From: Bedellia somnulentella
Taxonomy: Eukaryota; Arthropoda; Insecta; Lepidoptera; Bedelliidae
Reading direction: 5' to 3'
Length of the DNA stretch: 64,000 bases
Assembly (NCBI GenBank): GCA_963576735.1
Contig: OY755177.1
Coordinates: 4,464,001-4,528,000, forward strand
A model generated the notes under the pieces. That model had not been told where the DNA came from. It was given only the letters and a program-made list of their open reading frames with translations, and searched no databases. Position 1 is the first letter of the stretch; each line of letters opens with the position of its first letter. This document shows, in pieces, positions 34,116 to 45,630 of this stretch. The position numbers were made by a program, and so were the translations under genes.

Positions 34116-35131
34116 CTCATTAAAATTGTACATGCACTAGCAATGCCGCTCGAGTTGACGTTAATTATGAAATCTCATTTACTTACATGTAGATAGAGAA
34201 ATATGGCAGTTATAGCGAGAACGGTTTTAATATTGATGCTTCAAATTGATTAAATGGCAACGAAATTTCGGTGCGTTTTCAGTGCTTGGGCCATTTGTGA
34301 CAAAGTTTCCTTAAAAAAATTTAATAAATATATACCCCTATAAGTGGTTAAGCTGTTCAGTTTGTGGAAATTGATGGAAAAATGATTCAGTTGACAGAAA
34401 CTAGAACTAGATTTACATAAATATAGTTGACATACGTCTGTCATCATTATTCAATATTAAATATATTTAAAAATAAAATTAAATCCACAGACAAGTATTT
34501 GAATAGATGCCGCAAGTGCATGTGCTTCGCGTGTAAAAACTGAGTAAAATTATCTTAGTTTATCGCCATTTGATTGATTCCGTGCTCGAACGTTCTCGGT
34601 GACAGATGTCAAGCTAAATATAAAAAATGCCTAATTGTCCCGTAGTGAATTGCAAAAACTATCTAAATAAAGCGGGACTAAATTAATAGATAGATTTCCT
34701 TTCATCGGTAGGTCACTTTATTATTAGATTATGTGGTTTTTATTGCGAAATCAATTATTTCGTGTTCGTTGTGGTTTTACACTGAAAAACTTTTAAACGA
34801 GTGTGTATCGCTTAATTTATAATACATTGCCGCTTTTAGTTACAAAGCTATCTAGTATGGCTTGTCTATTAAAACACGTATTGAACATCAATATATACGA
34901 TATTTTCGCCTGTCAATCAGCTACATAGTACGGTAGCTATTGTCATATTTCTGTCATTTTAAGCAAAATGTGTTGTACCTACACAGATAGTTGTATTCGG
35001 TTCTAATTCTAATCTATTTTCGGAACAGAGAAATGATAATATTCGCGATGGATGTTCCATGTATCTAAAATATTTTTATTACTACAATGTTTCTGTTAAA
35101 TAACTAATTGGAATACTCTTGTTTTAACTTT

Positions 35132-35506
35132 AACATAATAACATAAACATAAACGTTCACGCCGAATAGCCCCGAAGGGGTTGGCAGAGGTACTAATACT
35201 TCTGAACATCACGTGACTTTGTCACCTGGTATTCAGAGTACCCACGTTTTGCATGGACAGTGTACTCACGTGATAGGGGGCAGGCCTATCGCCGTTTTGT
35301 ACGAATACACTGTCACATGACTAAGTACAACTCAGCCATGTGGGTTTCCTCACGATGTTTTCCCTCACCGTTAACAACCATGATAAATTAACCACACATA
35401 TGTCTTTAGAAAAGACAAATTGGTGTAGGCCCGACCCAGGATTTGAACACTAGTCGTTTACACGATAACCGAGTGTTCTACCCACTGGGCTATCACGGTT
35501 GCTTAA
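35132..35506 (-). mobile_element. SINE-R insertion, full length
   Basis: Flanked by TTGTTTTAACTTT at 35119-35131 and 35507-35519 (13 bp, perfect). Read on the minus strand it starts near AACCGTGATAGCCCAGTGGG (A-box-like), has GTTCAAATCCTGGG (B-box-like), and ends CGGCGTGAACGTTTATG with a GTTATGTT-type tail. The two boxes at tRNA spacing mark a tRNA-derived SINE. Confidence 0.92.
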
Positions 35507-35595
35507 TTGTTTTAACTTTGTTTTTATTTAATAAAAGAACAGTTTAATTTTAGTTACAAGTTTTTCTCTAAGCTACATTTCTTAACGTGTGGTAT

Positions 35596-37763
35596 GTGAC
35601 AGTCACAGATCTGTATTTGAATAGATAACGCAAGTGTCATTTCTTGTATAGAAACCAAGCGTGCCATTATTTTTCCACCTACTTTGACGTCACATGAGCA
35701 ATTTAGTGATAGGAACTCCCCGTCAGCGCGTAAACGATTCAATCGATTGTATTCGAGTGCATCGACAGACGAATGATAAATTGACAGAAGAATGATAAAT
35801 CTAGAATTATACCTGTTTTTTAATAACGCTATTTTCTCATGGTCTCATTTTTATTCTGAGCAACTCTTCTTACATTATTTTCCTCCACCACTACATCTCC
35901 TCGGAGAACAACGATCCAAATCAGTGAGTTAATAAGTCAGTTAGTCAGTGAGTAGTTCAGTAGCCTTTATTATTATGATAACTTGTCCTTATTGATAACC
36001 TACCTAATTAACTAGTTTTAATAATTTGTTCTCGAAAAGTTACAAAATGATTTAAAAAAAACCCCGAGACGAAATTTTATCTACAAAAAGGAAAGCCAGT
36101 AGAAGGCGCTATGACAAAATATAATACAACCCAGAACTAATTCGGATTTGAAAAAAAAATAAAATACAATAATTTGTAGAGGAGGAAAAATAATCAAGTA
36201 TTTTTTTTTCGTTGTCTGTTTTTCTCCAGGCTGTATCTCATAAACAGTGATAACTAGAAAGCTGAAATTTTCACAAATGACGTATTTCTGTTGCCGCTAT
36301 AACAATAAATACAAGTATAAAAAGGATTTTAAGGGGGAGGGGGCTTACAATAAACGTGCTTTTTCCGTAATTGTTTGCTCAATATTAAAATGTTAAAGAT
36401 ACTTAAAATTTTCTCAGTATATTTACTTGTATATCAAAATAAATAATTAAATAACAGTAAAGTAAATATCAAAGGGGCTCCCATACAAAAACGATATTTT
36501 CTATTATAGATGATAGTACGGAACTCTTGGTTTGTTCAATATTGGCAATAAAAAAAAACAGAGTAGTGTAACAAACTCTTCAACATTTGCTGAATATATA
36601 GAATTATCAGAAGCAGTAACAGAATTAAATTTTCTCATTTGTGTAATGAATGATGTCTTTACTAAGGTTTGTAAACCAGTTAAAATCTATGAAGATAATT
36701 CAGCAGCTGTAGCTATTTCTAAGTATGGAAACTATACAAAGAATTCTAAGCACATTGAAGTTCACTATCATTTTGTAAATTAAAATGTTTAGCAGGGAAG
36801 TAAAGAAAATAGAGTCAGAAAATAAAATTGCAGATATATTTACAAAACCTGTGGGAAATGTTAAATTCACTAACTTAAAAATGCTAAATTTAAAGGAGTA
36901 TAGTTCCCTAATTGATTATAATTACTGTAGTACTTAAGAAGCTTTGAACTTATGTAAGGAGGCGTGTTCGTGTATATATGTACATTTATATTGGCATGGC
37001 AACACTGAGTGAAGGAAGGAAGTAAATAAAGACTGTCACATACCACACGTTAACAAATGTAGCTTTGAGAAAAACTTGTTGCTAAAATTAAACTATTATT
37101 TTATTAAATAAAAACAAAGTTAAAACAAGAGTATTCCAATTAATTATTTAACAGAAACATTGTAGTAATAAAAATATTTTAGATACATGGAACATCCATC
37201 GCGAATATTATCATTTCTCTGTTCCCAAAATCGATTAGAATTAGAATCGAATACAACTAACTTTACAGGTACAACACAATTTGCTTAAAATGACAGAAAT
37301 ATGACAATAGCTACCGTACCGTGTAGCTGATTGACAGGTGAAAATATCGTTCATTTTGATGTTCATTGCGTGTTAGACAAGCCATACTAGATGGCTTTGT
37401 AACTAAAAGCGGCAATGTATTATAAATTAAGCGATACACACTCGTTTAAAAGTTTTTCAGTGTAAAACCACAACGAACACGAAATAATTGATTTTGCAAT
37501 AAAAACCACATAATCTAATAATAAAGTGACCTACCGATGAAAGGAAATCTTTCTATTAATTAGTCCCGCTTTATTTAGATAGTTTTTGCAACTCAATACG
37601 GCACAATTAGGCATTTTTTATATTTAGCTTGACATCTGTCACCGAGAACATTCGAGCACGGACTCAATCAAATGGCGATAAACTAAGATAATTTTACTCA
37701 GTTTTTACACGCGAAGTACATGCACTTGCGGCATCTATTCAAATACATGTCTGTGGTGACAGT
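35596..37763. mobile_element. Second copy of the same DNA transposon, inserted in the first in inverted orientation
   Basis: The element is 35604-37755 (2152 bp), flanked by a perfect GTGACAGT at 35596-35603 and 37756-37763. Its ends are CACAGATCTGTATTTGAATA and the inverse of CACAGACATGTATTTGAATA. Its left two thirds (to about 37045) are the inverse of 37764-39198, and its right third is the inverse of 34486-35603 without the SINE. It carries the copia fragment on the plus strand and no transposase. Confidence 0.92.
36532..36990 (+). pseudogene. Captured copia RNase H end and LTR start (inner copy)
   Basis: The frame at 36532-36783 reads SSTFAEYIELSEAVTELNFL and YEDNSAAVAISKYGNYTKNSKHIEVHYHFVN, then stops. 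This is the C-terminal RNase H of a Ty1/copia polyprotein. After the stop, ENKIADIFTKPVG is readable in another frame. A polypurine-like GTAAGGAGGCG precedes TGTTCGTGTATATATG at 36965, which fits the start of a copia LTR. The LTR breaks off after about 75 bp. The fragment is cargo of the DNA transposon, because the outer copy carries it too. Confidence 0.8.
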
Positions 37764-37799
37764 CTTTATTTACTTCCTTCCTTCACTCAGTGTTGCCAA

Positions 37800-38279
37800 T
37801 ATAAAGGTACATATATACACGAACACGCCTCTTTACATAAGTTCAAAGATTCTTAAGTACTACAGTAATTTTAATCATTTAGGGAACTATACTCCTTTAA
37901 ATTTAGCATTTCTAAGTTAGTGAATTTAACATTTCCCTCGGGTTTTGTAAATATATCTGCAATTTTATTTTCTGACTCTATTTTGTTTACTTCCCTGCTA
38001 AACATTTTAATTTACAAAATGATAGTGAACTTCAATGTGCTTAGAATTCTTTGTATAGTTTCCATACTTAGAAATAGCTACAGCTGCTGAATTATCTTCA
38101 TAGATTTTAACTGGTTTACAAACCTTAGTAAAGACATCATTCATTACACAAATGAGAAAATTTAATTCTGTTACTGCTTCTGATAATTCTATATATTCAG
38201 CAAATGTTGAAGAGTTTGTTACACTACTTTGTTTTTTTTTTTTATTTCCAATATTGAACAAAGAGTTGCGTACTATCAT
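37800..38279 (-). pseudogene. Captured copia RNase H end (outer copy)
   Basis: Mirror image of the fragment in the inner copy, with one extra lysine codon in the K-rich run (NKKKKQSS for NKKKQSS). The stop after YHFVN is shared, so the fragment was already broken before the transposon multiplied. Confidence 0.8.
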
Positions 38280-39429
38280 CTATAATAGAAAATATCGTTT
38301 TTGTATGGGAGCCCCTTTGATATTTACTTTACTGTTATTTAATTATTTATTTTGAAAGGTGATATACAAGTAAATATACTGTGAAAATTTTAAGTGTCTA
38401 CTTATTAACGTTTTAATATTGAGCAAACAATTACAGAAAAAACACGTTTATTGTAAGCCCCCCCCCCCCCTTAAAATCCTTTTTTTACTTGTATTTGTTG
38501 TTATAGCGGCAACAGAAATACGTCATTTGTGAAAATTTCAGCTTTCTAGTTATCACTGTTTATGAGATACAGCCTGGAGAAAAACAGACAACGAAAAAAA
38601 AAATACTTGATTATTTTTCCTTCTCTACAAGTTATTTTATTAGTTTTTTTTTTCAAATCCGAATTAGTTCTGGGTTGTATAATATTTTGTCATAGCGCCT
38701 TCTACTAGCTTTCCTTTTTGTAGATAAAATTTCTTCTCGGGTTTTTTTAAATCATTTTGTAACTTTCCGAGAACAAATTATTAAAACTAGTTAATTAGGT
38801 AGGTTATCAATAAGGACAAGTTATTATAATAATAAAGGCTACTGAACAACTCACTGACTAACTGACTCATTAACTCACTGATTTAGATCGTTGTTCTCCG
38901 AGAAGATGTAGTGGTGGAGGAAAATAATGTAGGAAGAGTTGCTCAGAATAAAAATGAGACCATGAGAAAATAGCGTTATTAAAAAACAGATATAATTCTA
39001 GATTTATCATTCTTCTGTCAATTTATCATTCGTCTGTCGATGCACTCAAATATAATCGATTGAATCGTTTACGCGCTGACGGGGAGTTCCCATCACTAAA
39101 TTGCTCATGTGACGTCACAGTAGGTGGAAAAATAATGGCACGCTTGGTTTCTATACAAGAAATGACACTTGCGTTATCTATTCAAATACAGATCTGTGCT
39201 TAAATCCCATTTTTTTAAAACCTTAGGTTGTTAGATTTTATAAAGTTAGGTATATGTATATATCTGTATTTATTTTATTATGTAAGTATGTATTAAGATG
39301 ATGTATAGTATATTTGATATAATTATTATTAAGTATATAAATTAATATATAGGTTGTAAATAAGTTGTGTTTAAGTAAGTTCCGTTTAAATTGCATTTAT
39401 ATTTGACCGTAATTAAAATTAAAGAGTTA

Positions 39430-39590
39430 TTCATTTCTTCCTTGCCATAAAGGTTGACTGGAAGATATCGCGTTAAGGCGATAAGTCCACCTTTGTGTAC
39501 AAGTACATTGACTGTTTTGTAATTTTTAAATACTGTTTGTGTGTTGTGTATTTGTATACAATAAAGTGTTTAAATAAATAAATAAGATGT
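39430..39590 (+). repeat. LINE 3' end
   Basis: CGCGTTAAGGCGATAAGTCC, then ATACAATAAAGTGTT and (TAAA)n at the end. This is a common layout for jockey/CR1-type 3' ends in Lepidoptera. No coding part is visible. Confidence 0.55.
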
Positions 39591-40511
39591 AAATCTGCTA
39601 GTCTTAAAGATACATTTAGCTAATAGAGACATATTTGAAACTCTATTATTCTTATACAATGAGGTCAATATTATAACTTATTTGTAAACTATTTGTCTTA
39701 TAGTCAGTATTAATGCAATTACACAATGACACCTTAGTCCAACAGAGTACAATCCTCGTGGACGTTATGAAATGTCCCATATAGTTCCCTCGTGATTAAA
39801 GCTAATCAATACATAGTATAAAACAAAGTCGCTTTCGCTGTATGTCCGTATGTATGCTTAGATCTTTAAAACTACGCAACGGATTTTGATACGGTTTTTT
39901 TTAATAGATAGAGTGATTCTTAAGGAAGGTTTGTATGTATAATAAATGCATAATATAGTAGAGAAACACTGATAAATTTAAAGGTTTCTAATGTGATGTC
40001 GTAAATAAGCACGTTTTTTTGCGCTTATATTGCAAACGCTGGCTGAACCCTACAAGATAGACCAAAATAATGTACTACAGTATTGTTCACCTTAAAAAGT
40101 TCAACAAAAAAGTCCGCAATGGTATGTATGGTATGGTATGGTATCTCTTAGGGATAACCCAGCATAACCATTTTTATTCTTTACTAAAAAAATGTTATTT
40201 ACGAAGTGATTTTAAACAATACAGCATTAATCCTTATCCAATTAAGTACCTTAAATAAATTGTGCATTTATTATAGATCAATATGCTTTTTACAGCATGT
40301 AATTTAAGTGATTATTACCGAAGATATTACAAATTTAAAATGCAGGGTCGTAGTTGTTTGCGCCGGGCGGCGCGTGCCTATAAATAGCGCGTCGATGGCC
40401 GCGCTTCGCCTTACAGCACTATGATTTGCAGCTATCGCACGCGTTTATCGGAGCTCTCTAGCGAGGAAAATATCAAGAATTAATTAAACTGAATAGAATA
40501 AGTATCTTTTG

Positions 40512-40838
40512 TAGGTTGTCCTGTTATTTTGTTAAGAAATCTGAATCCTCCTAAGCTCTGCAATGGCACACGTTTGCTGGTAAAATCACTAAAAAAATTC
40601 ATAATAGAGTGCACAATACTCACCGGATGTGGTACAGGAGAAGATATACTAATTCCCCAAATTCCTCTGGTACCATCAGATTTACCGTTCCAATTTAAAC
40701 GCCTACAATTTTCGGTAAAGATATCTTTTGCAATGACCATTAATAAATCGCAGGGTCAAACTTTTAACGTTGCAGGATTAGACTTGAGTGTTGAGTGTTT
40801 TTCACATGGCCAATTATATGTCGCGCTGTCAAGAGTAA
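40512..40838 (+). pseudogene. Helitron PIF1-like helicase C-terminal fragment
   Basis: The open frame reads GCPVILLRNLNPPKLCNGTR at its start, then IPLVPSDLPFQFKRLQFSVK and FAMTINKSQGQTF, with HGQLYVALSRV at the end. These are the late SF1 helicase motifs (V: TINKSQGQT; VI: YVALSRV) of Helitron Rep-helicase proteins. The nuclease, the Walker A motif and the first helicase lobe are absent, and the last codons are replaced by the MITE at 40840. It is inactive. Confidence 0.85.
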
Positions 40839-40839
40839 A

Positions 40840-41321
40840 GCGGCCAGTACACAATGGCGGACGATGGCCCACTGCTCGCCATCGCCACTGTGTACAGGGG
40901 GCAATGGTGCATGATGGCGGACAATTGCCGATCGTGGCGCGCAATGGCTAAGTTGTCGGTTTTTTGGGCACACTTCAAAGGAATCGTGGCGTAGCATGGC
41001 CGGTGGTGTTTCCACAATGGGCCATTGTTTAGTTCGCCACTGGCCGCTCATAGATACTTATACTTTTTCTGAATATTTTATTGCAAAATGTATTTATAAT
41101 CACTATATGACGTAAAAATAACATAAATAGCGCCATTAATAAAATAAATTACATACATAATAATAAATAAATAGCTGCAACCATAATTACTTCGACGTCC
41201 GTCGCAAGTGGATTGCCAGGCAGTAATGAGCAATGGGCCATTGTGTGAACACCAATTGATCGTGGCCTACAATTGCCAATTGCGAAGCGTGGCCCATCGT
41301 GGGCCATTGTGTACTGGGCGC
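40840..41321. mobile_element. MITE inserted in the Helitron helicase
   Basis: The terminal inverted repeat GCGGCCAGTACACAATGGC pairs with the inverse of GCGCCCAGTACACAATGGC at 41303-41321. The flanks are TAAA and TTAA, compatible with a TTAA duplication with one change, which would suggest a piggyBac-type element, but this is uncertain. The first 240 bp and last 120 bp are filled with variants of CAATGGC, GATGGCC and their complements. These give many short inverted and direct repeats and produce the meaningless open frames on both strands. Confidence 0.75.
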
Positions 41322-41386
41322 TTAAGGACATTCTGTAGTAGGTATATTTTGCATTGCACCCGTGCGAAGCCGGGGCGGGTCGCTAG

Positions 41387-42039
41387 TTAAGCATAAATTA
41401 ATTCAAACAATTGAGTTACTTGTCTAGTTATTATGAGTTTTCAATTAGCCTGTATTAATTTAACTTTCACAATGAATTCTACTCCGTAACATTTTAATCA
41501 AAAGATGGTTTCAGTACAAAATTTATTGCGAAAAATAGTGTTTTATTAATAAAACGTCCCGCCGTTCCGTGAACGCGTCACGACAATACACCAAAATGAT
41601 TTTGGGTTGGTTAGCTGGCCAACTGCCAAAATGATATCGTATGATTGGATTGGTAAAACTGTATTATTCGTTATTAGTTAGTAAATTTATTTTACAATCT
41701 ACAAAACTTTCTTCTAATGGATTACAATCTGTCAGGAGAAGAAAGAAATATGTTTATATAAATTTTCAGTAATCAGTTTGCAAAGAACCAGTTATAATAT
41801 CAACCAATTATACTGTTATTGTTTTATTTCTTGCTAACAAAAAATAGTTATGTAATCATGAAAGCATTATATAAAGATTGTTATAGATTAGGAAATGTAA
41901 ATCACTGCTGAAATAGAAAAACCAAAATGTGACCAAAGAGTAATCAATTGAGAAAGAAATGATTTTCGACAGCAGCAGGACCACTTTCTACCTGCTGCCA
42001 CTTTCCTTCCGTCAACTGCTTGTGTCAAAAAAAAATGAT
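41387..42039. other. No gene recognised
   Basis: AT-rich, with a GC-richer patch at 41555-41590. Nothing recognisable. Confidence 0.4.
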
Positions 42040-42085
42040 TTCCTTAATTGATTAGTCATTATCCCCAGATGAGGTATTCATGAAT
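42040..42085 (+). repeat. Solitary SINE-T tail
   Basis: CATTATCCCCAGATGAGGTATTCATGAATAAAA matches the SINE-T 3' end without head or tRNA-like part. Confidence 0.6.
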
Positions 42086-43979
42086 AAAACGTTCTAATAA
42101 TAAATAAATAGTGTTTTTACATTGACAATATATGCTCAAAATTGGTCTCACAAAATACAACTAAATGATTCATGAGTTGGTTCACTTAACGCACACATAA
42201 AAGCTACTTTCCTGAACACCAAAACAAACTAAAAATATACTTCGAAAATATTTTACCAACAATATTTCTTTGCAATACAGAAAATCAAACGAGAACAGAT
42301 GCTCATAAATAATGACTCGAGAAAACCGCCATTTCGCTTTGTACTTATCTTTTGTTATTGGAAAAACGAAACAGTGATTAAACTAGCGGTTACAAGCAAA
42401 ATGAAAACTTTAACGAGACAATTTTCCAGAAAGGAAGGACTTTGTAAGTCTTTTTTAATCGAATGAAATATTGTTACAATTTGAGTCATTTTTCATTCTT
42501 AGCAGTTGCTGAAAACCTGTGCATGATATGATATGTAATAGGGTAGTTATAGTTTGAAATTAGTTATGAACTTAACTCTATATTCAATTAAGTTTGTGAA
42601 ATATCCAATGCAACCGTACTTGTATCATTTTAATATTATCTTTCTGGATAAAGGTTTAATAAGATATTTATATATTATTTCTAAGATAGATAACGTACTT
42701 ATAAATGATATTACTATTGGAACACTCATAATAATTTGAAAATATTTTAATACACAAAAACACTATTCAATTAATTAAAAGCGTAATTTGGTGTATGTAA
42801 ACTTGAAACTGTCGTGTTTCACTCATGGGATACCTTTCAATATCGCTAAAAGACCAATAAAGCATATTCATTCTACAGAAAATGGACGAGTTAAAGCACT
42901 TACGAATTTCCACATCACACGATGCTGTGTTCACGTCAGCGTAGTTTAATAGAAGCATTTGGGAGGTACAATCACTGTTTCGTTTATGTAATGGTTTCTT
43001 TTTATAAAAAATATATTGGAGAATTCTTTTAAAATAAAATGTAAAATAACACGTATTTATTTTATTAAATTATTATCGAACTCGACACACATCTTTATAT
43101 ACGTAAAAATTTTACACAGTGATATTTTAGTTGGTTGGAAGAATATTTTTACTATTTCTATGCAATTTTTTTTAAATTTAAAATGCACTTTTATTTTGGC
43201 TTTTGTTCATATTATATGTCATTGTTATCTTTTGACCACACCGCAGCATCATACGATGCTGTGCATAGGCCGCTCTCAAGGATTTCTACAGTACAATATT
43301 GCTTTCAATGTTATCACGATTAAGAAGGCATACTAATGAACCTATGTGAGACTGCATGAGATATTTCAACCCAAGTGTTGTACAAATATAGGCAGATATG
43401 CACTTACTGTACCTGTATCAATGTTGATGCAGGTCTAATAACTCTTAAGGCAATGTTGCACACGCGCTATGTGCAATTATGAAACAAGTTTATACAACGC
43501 TTTTGAACAAGACGTGACATAAATTATATAAACTGTTGTACGTTGCTCCATAGTTTACAATATGAATAAATATTCATTAATATATTAACAATTTATAGCT
43601 GCTTCGGCACAGCTTTATCAAAATATTAAGGATAGGTATTTTGGACTTATTCATTTGCATGTTATATAAATACAGTGCGTTTTATTTTTGTTTTTCTTCT
43701 TTTGTAACAAAGATTTATATAAACAAATAAAATATATTCATCATCAGCATGTAGAGTCATTCAGACAATAAGCAAAACAATTAAGAATAACTTTCAGAAC
43801 CAATGTACTTTTTCTGCTCTGATTATCCTCAGTGAAATCATATTTTTTTTCTCCTAATCAATTACTAATTATTTTGAATGGATGTATTGCATTGGTTGAC
43901 TTTGGGTTATATACATTATACAAAACATAATATGAGTTATATAAAACAGTTCCAAGTACCTTATGCATTTATACATAGA
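42086..43979. other. No gene recognised
   Basis: AT-rich. Open frames at 43016-43336 (106 codons) and elsewhere consist of AT-rich codons and show no domain, signal or splice context. Confidence 0.4.
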
Positions 43980-45119
43980 CTAGCGACCCGCCCCGGCTTC
44001 GCACGGGTGCAATGCAAAATATACCTACTACAGAATGTCCTTATGCACAACGTACACAGCTTTTTTGTCATAAGCCAATACTCAAAGTTTTAATGGAAGA
44101 AATACCAAGAAATATGGTTTTAAGCTAATCCTATCTAACCTAATGTACTTACAATACTACTAATATAATAATAATAATAAAATTAAAAGATAATTAACAA
44201 CAAAAGATACTTATTCTATTCAGTTTAATTAATTCTTGATATTTTCCTCGCTAGAGAGCTCCGATAAACGCGTGCGATCGCTGCAAATCATAAAGTGCTA
44301 TAAGGCGAAGCGTTTTTTTTTTTTTTGTTTACCGGTGGGGAAATCCTCATAGGATCCTCTCTCGAGCGACGGGGGTATGTCGGACTCTTACCGACTAAAA
44401 CCCCACCGGTTCGGTGCTGCTGCGGCCTATGCAGCGTCACTTTGGTTTGTTTTGCCGGGCGGCTGAAGGCCGCCCTGGCGGTGAAACGGAGTGTACCTAA
44501 GCTAAGTCGAATAGGGTGGTCTAAGGCGAAGCGCGGCCATCGACGCGCTGTTTATAGGCACGCGCCGCCCGGCGCAAACAACTACGACTCTGCATTTTAA
44601 ATTTGTAATATCTTCGGTAATATTCACTTAAATTACATGCTGTAAAAAGCATATTGATCTATAATAAATGCACAATTTATTTAAGGTACTTTATTGGATA
44701 AGGATTAATGCTGTATTGTTTAAAATCACTGCGTAAATTACCATTTTTTAGTAAATAATAAAAATGGTTATGCTGGGTTATCCCTAAAAGATAGACATAT
44801 ACCATCGCGGACTTTTTTGTTGAACTTTTTAAGGTGAAAAATACTGTAGTACATAATTTTGGTCTATCTCGTAGGGTTCAGCCAGCGTTTGCAATATAAG
44901 CGCAAAAAAACGTGCTTATTTACGACATCACATTAGAAACCTTTAAATTTATCAGTGTTTCTCTACTATATTATGCATTTATTATACATACAAACCTTCC
45001 TTAAGAATCACTTTATCTATTAAAAAAAAACTGCATCAAAATCCGTTGCGTAGTTTTAAAGATCTAAGCATACATACGGACATACAGCGAAACCGACTTT
45101 GTTTTATACTATGTATTGA
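43980..45119 (-). mobile_element. Non-autonomous Helitron, related to the one at 39806
   Basis: Read on the minus strand it starts TCAATACATAGTATAAAAC after an A at 45120 and ends CCCGTGCGAAGCCGGGGCGGG then TCGCTAG before a T. The first 700 bp or so match the other Helitron. The helicase part is replaced by short AT-rich sequence. It holds a 209-bp retroposed insertion at 44313-44521. Confidence 0.9.
44313..44521 (-). mobile_element. Poly-A retroposed LINE tail inserted in Helitron
   Basis: A run of 14 T at 44313-44326 is the poly-A tail on the minus strand. The body contains GGATTTCCCCACCGGTAAAC, CGTCGCTCGAGAGAGGATCC and GGTGGGGTTTTAGTCGGTAA, a GC-rich 3' region I associate with R1-group or related lepidopteran LINEs. 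The duplication TAAGGCGAAGCG lies at 44301-44312 and 44522-44533. The unoccupied site is visible in the other Helitron. Confidence 0.85.
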
Positions 45120-45491
45120 TTATAATAAGTTGTTATCAAGTGAGACTCTAGAAGTAGATTTCATAATTATTTATGGCATGTAGTACGTAGTAAAAAGAAG
45201 TAACAACTAAGGCTTTAATTGCTGGCAGAAGAACAATGTCGTAGTTATACAAACTACGAGCGAGCGTGTCGTAGTAACTGTCTACGAAAAAAAAATTCGT
45301 AGTCGTACATTTATAGGGATACTTTTTCTTCTCAAACTTCCCGCAGTATTTTTATTTGATACATGATTTTTAATTATTTTATATATATATTGATACGTAT
45401 TTATTAGCATTAGTTAAAATTTCTATCCAAGAACCTCATAGATTATTCCTTTTGTAATGTTAAAAGTAAGTAAACTTAAACATTGATTTGA

Positions 45492-45630
45492 ATTAATAAA
45501 TAAAGAATTAATAAAGGAAAAAAAAATTTCGACACAGGCGGGAATCGAACCCGCCTGTGTCAAAATTTTCGCATTTCTTTATTTATTAGCAATAATCCCC
45601 ACATGAGGTTTTCATGAACAAAAAAATTAA
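45492..45630 (+). mobile_element. SINE-T copy collapsed to an inverted hairpin
   Basis: The tRNA-like 3' half meets its own inverse: GACACAGGCGGG, AATCGAA, CCCGCCTGTGTC (45531-45561, 12-bp perfect arms). It is flanked by inverse and direct CTTTATTTATT stretches and then the sense tail ATAATCCCCACATGAGG. The A-box part is lost. Confidence 0.8.

Larger units (their letters stand above)
34478..39206. mobile_element. DNA transposon with 8-bp target duplication, carrying nested insertions
   Basis: The outer element is 34486-39198. It begins CACAGACAAGTATTTGAATA and ends with the inverse of CACAGATCTGTATTTGAATA. It is flanked by ATTAAATC (34478-34485) and CTTAAATC (39199-39206), an 8-bp duplication with one change. 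The 8-bp duplication and the CACAG start suggest the hAT or P superfamily, but no transposase is encoded. Removing the inserted SINE (35132-35506) and the inserted second copy (35604-37755) leaves about 2.2 kb, the same length as that copy. The right half carries a copia retrotransposon fragment on the minus strand. Confidence 0.9.
39806..41386 (+). mobile_element. Helitron with helicase remnant
   Basis: Starts TCAATACATAGTATAAAAC after an A and ends in the hairpin CCCGTGCGAAGCCGGGGCGGG followed by TCGCTAG before a T. This matches Helitron rules (5' TC, 3' CTRR, insertion between A and T, no target duplication). Bases 39806-40512 are shared with the minus-strand Helitron at 43980-45119. The interior holds the end of a helicase frame interrupted by a MITE. 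No Rep domain remains, so it is non-autonomous. Confidence 0.9.

Noticed and set aside
38459..38471. Run of about 12 C as a special structure
   Set aside because: The corresponding place in the inner transposon copy is a mixed G/A run, so this is slippage in a low-complexity stretch.
40529..40951. 140-codon frame as a complete small protein
   Set aside because: The first part is the end of a Helitron helicase, and the last 35 codons are MITE sequence.
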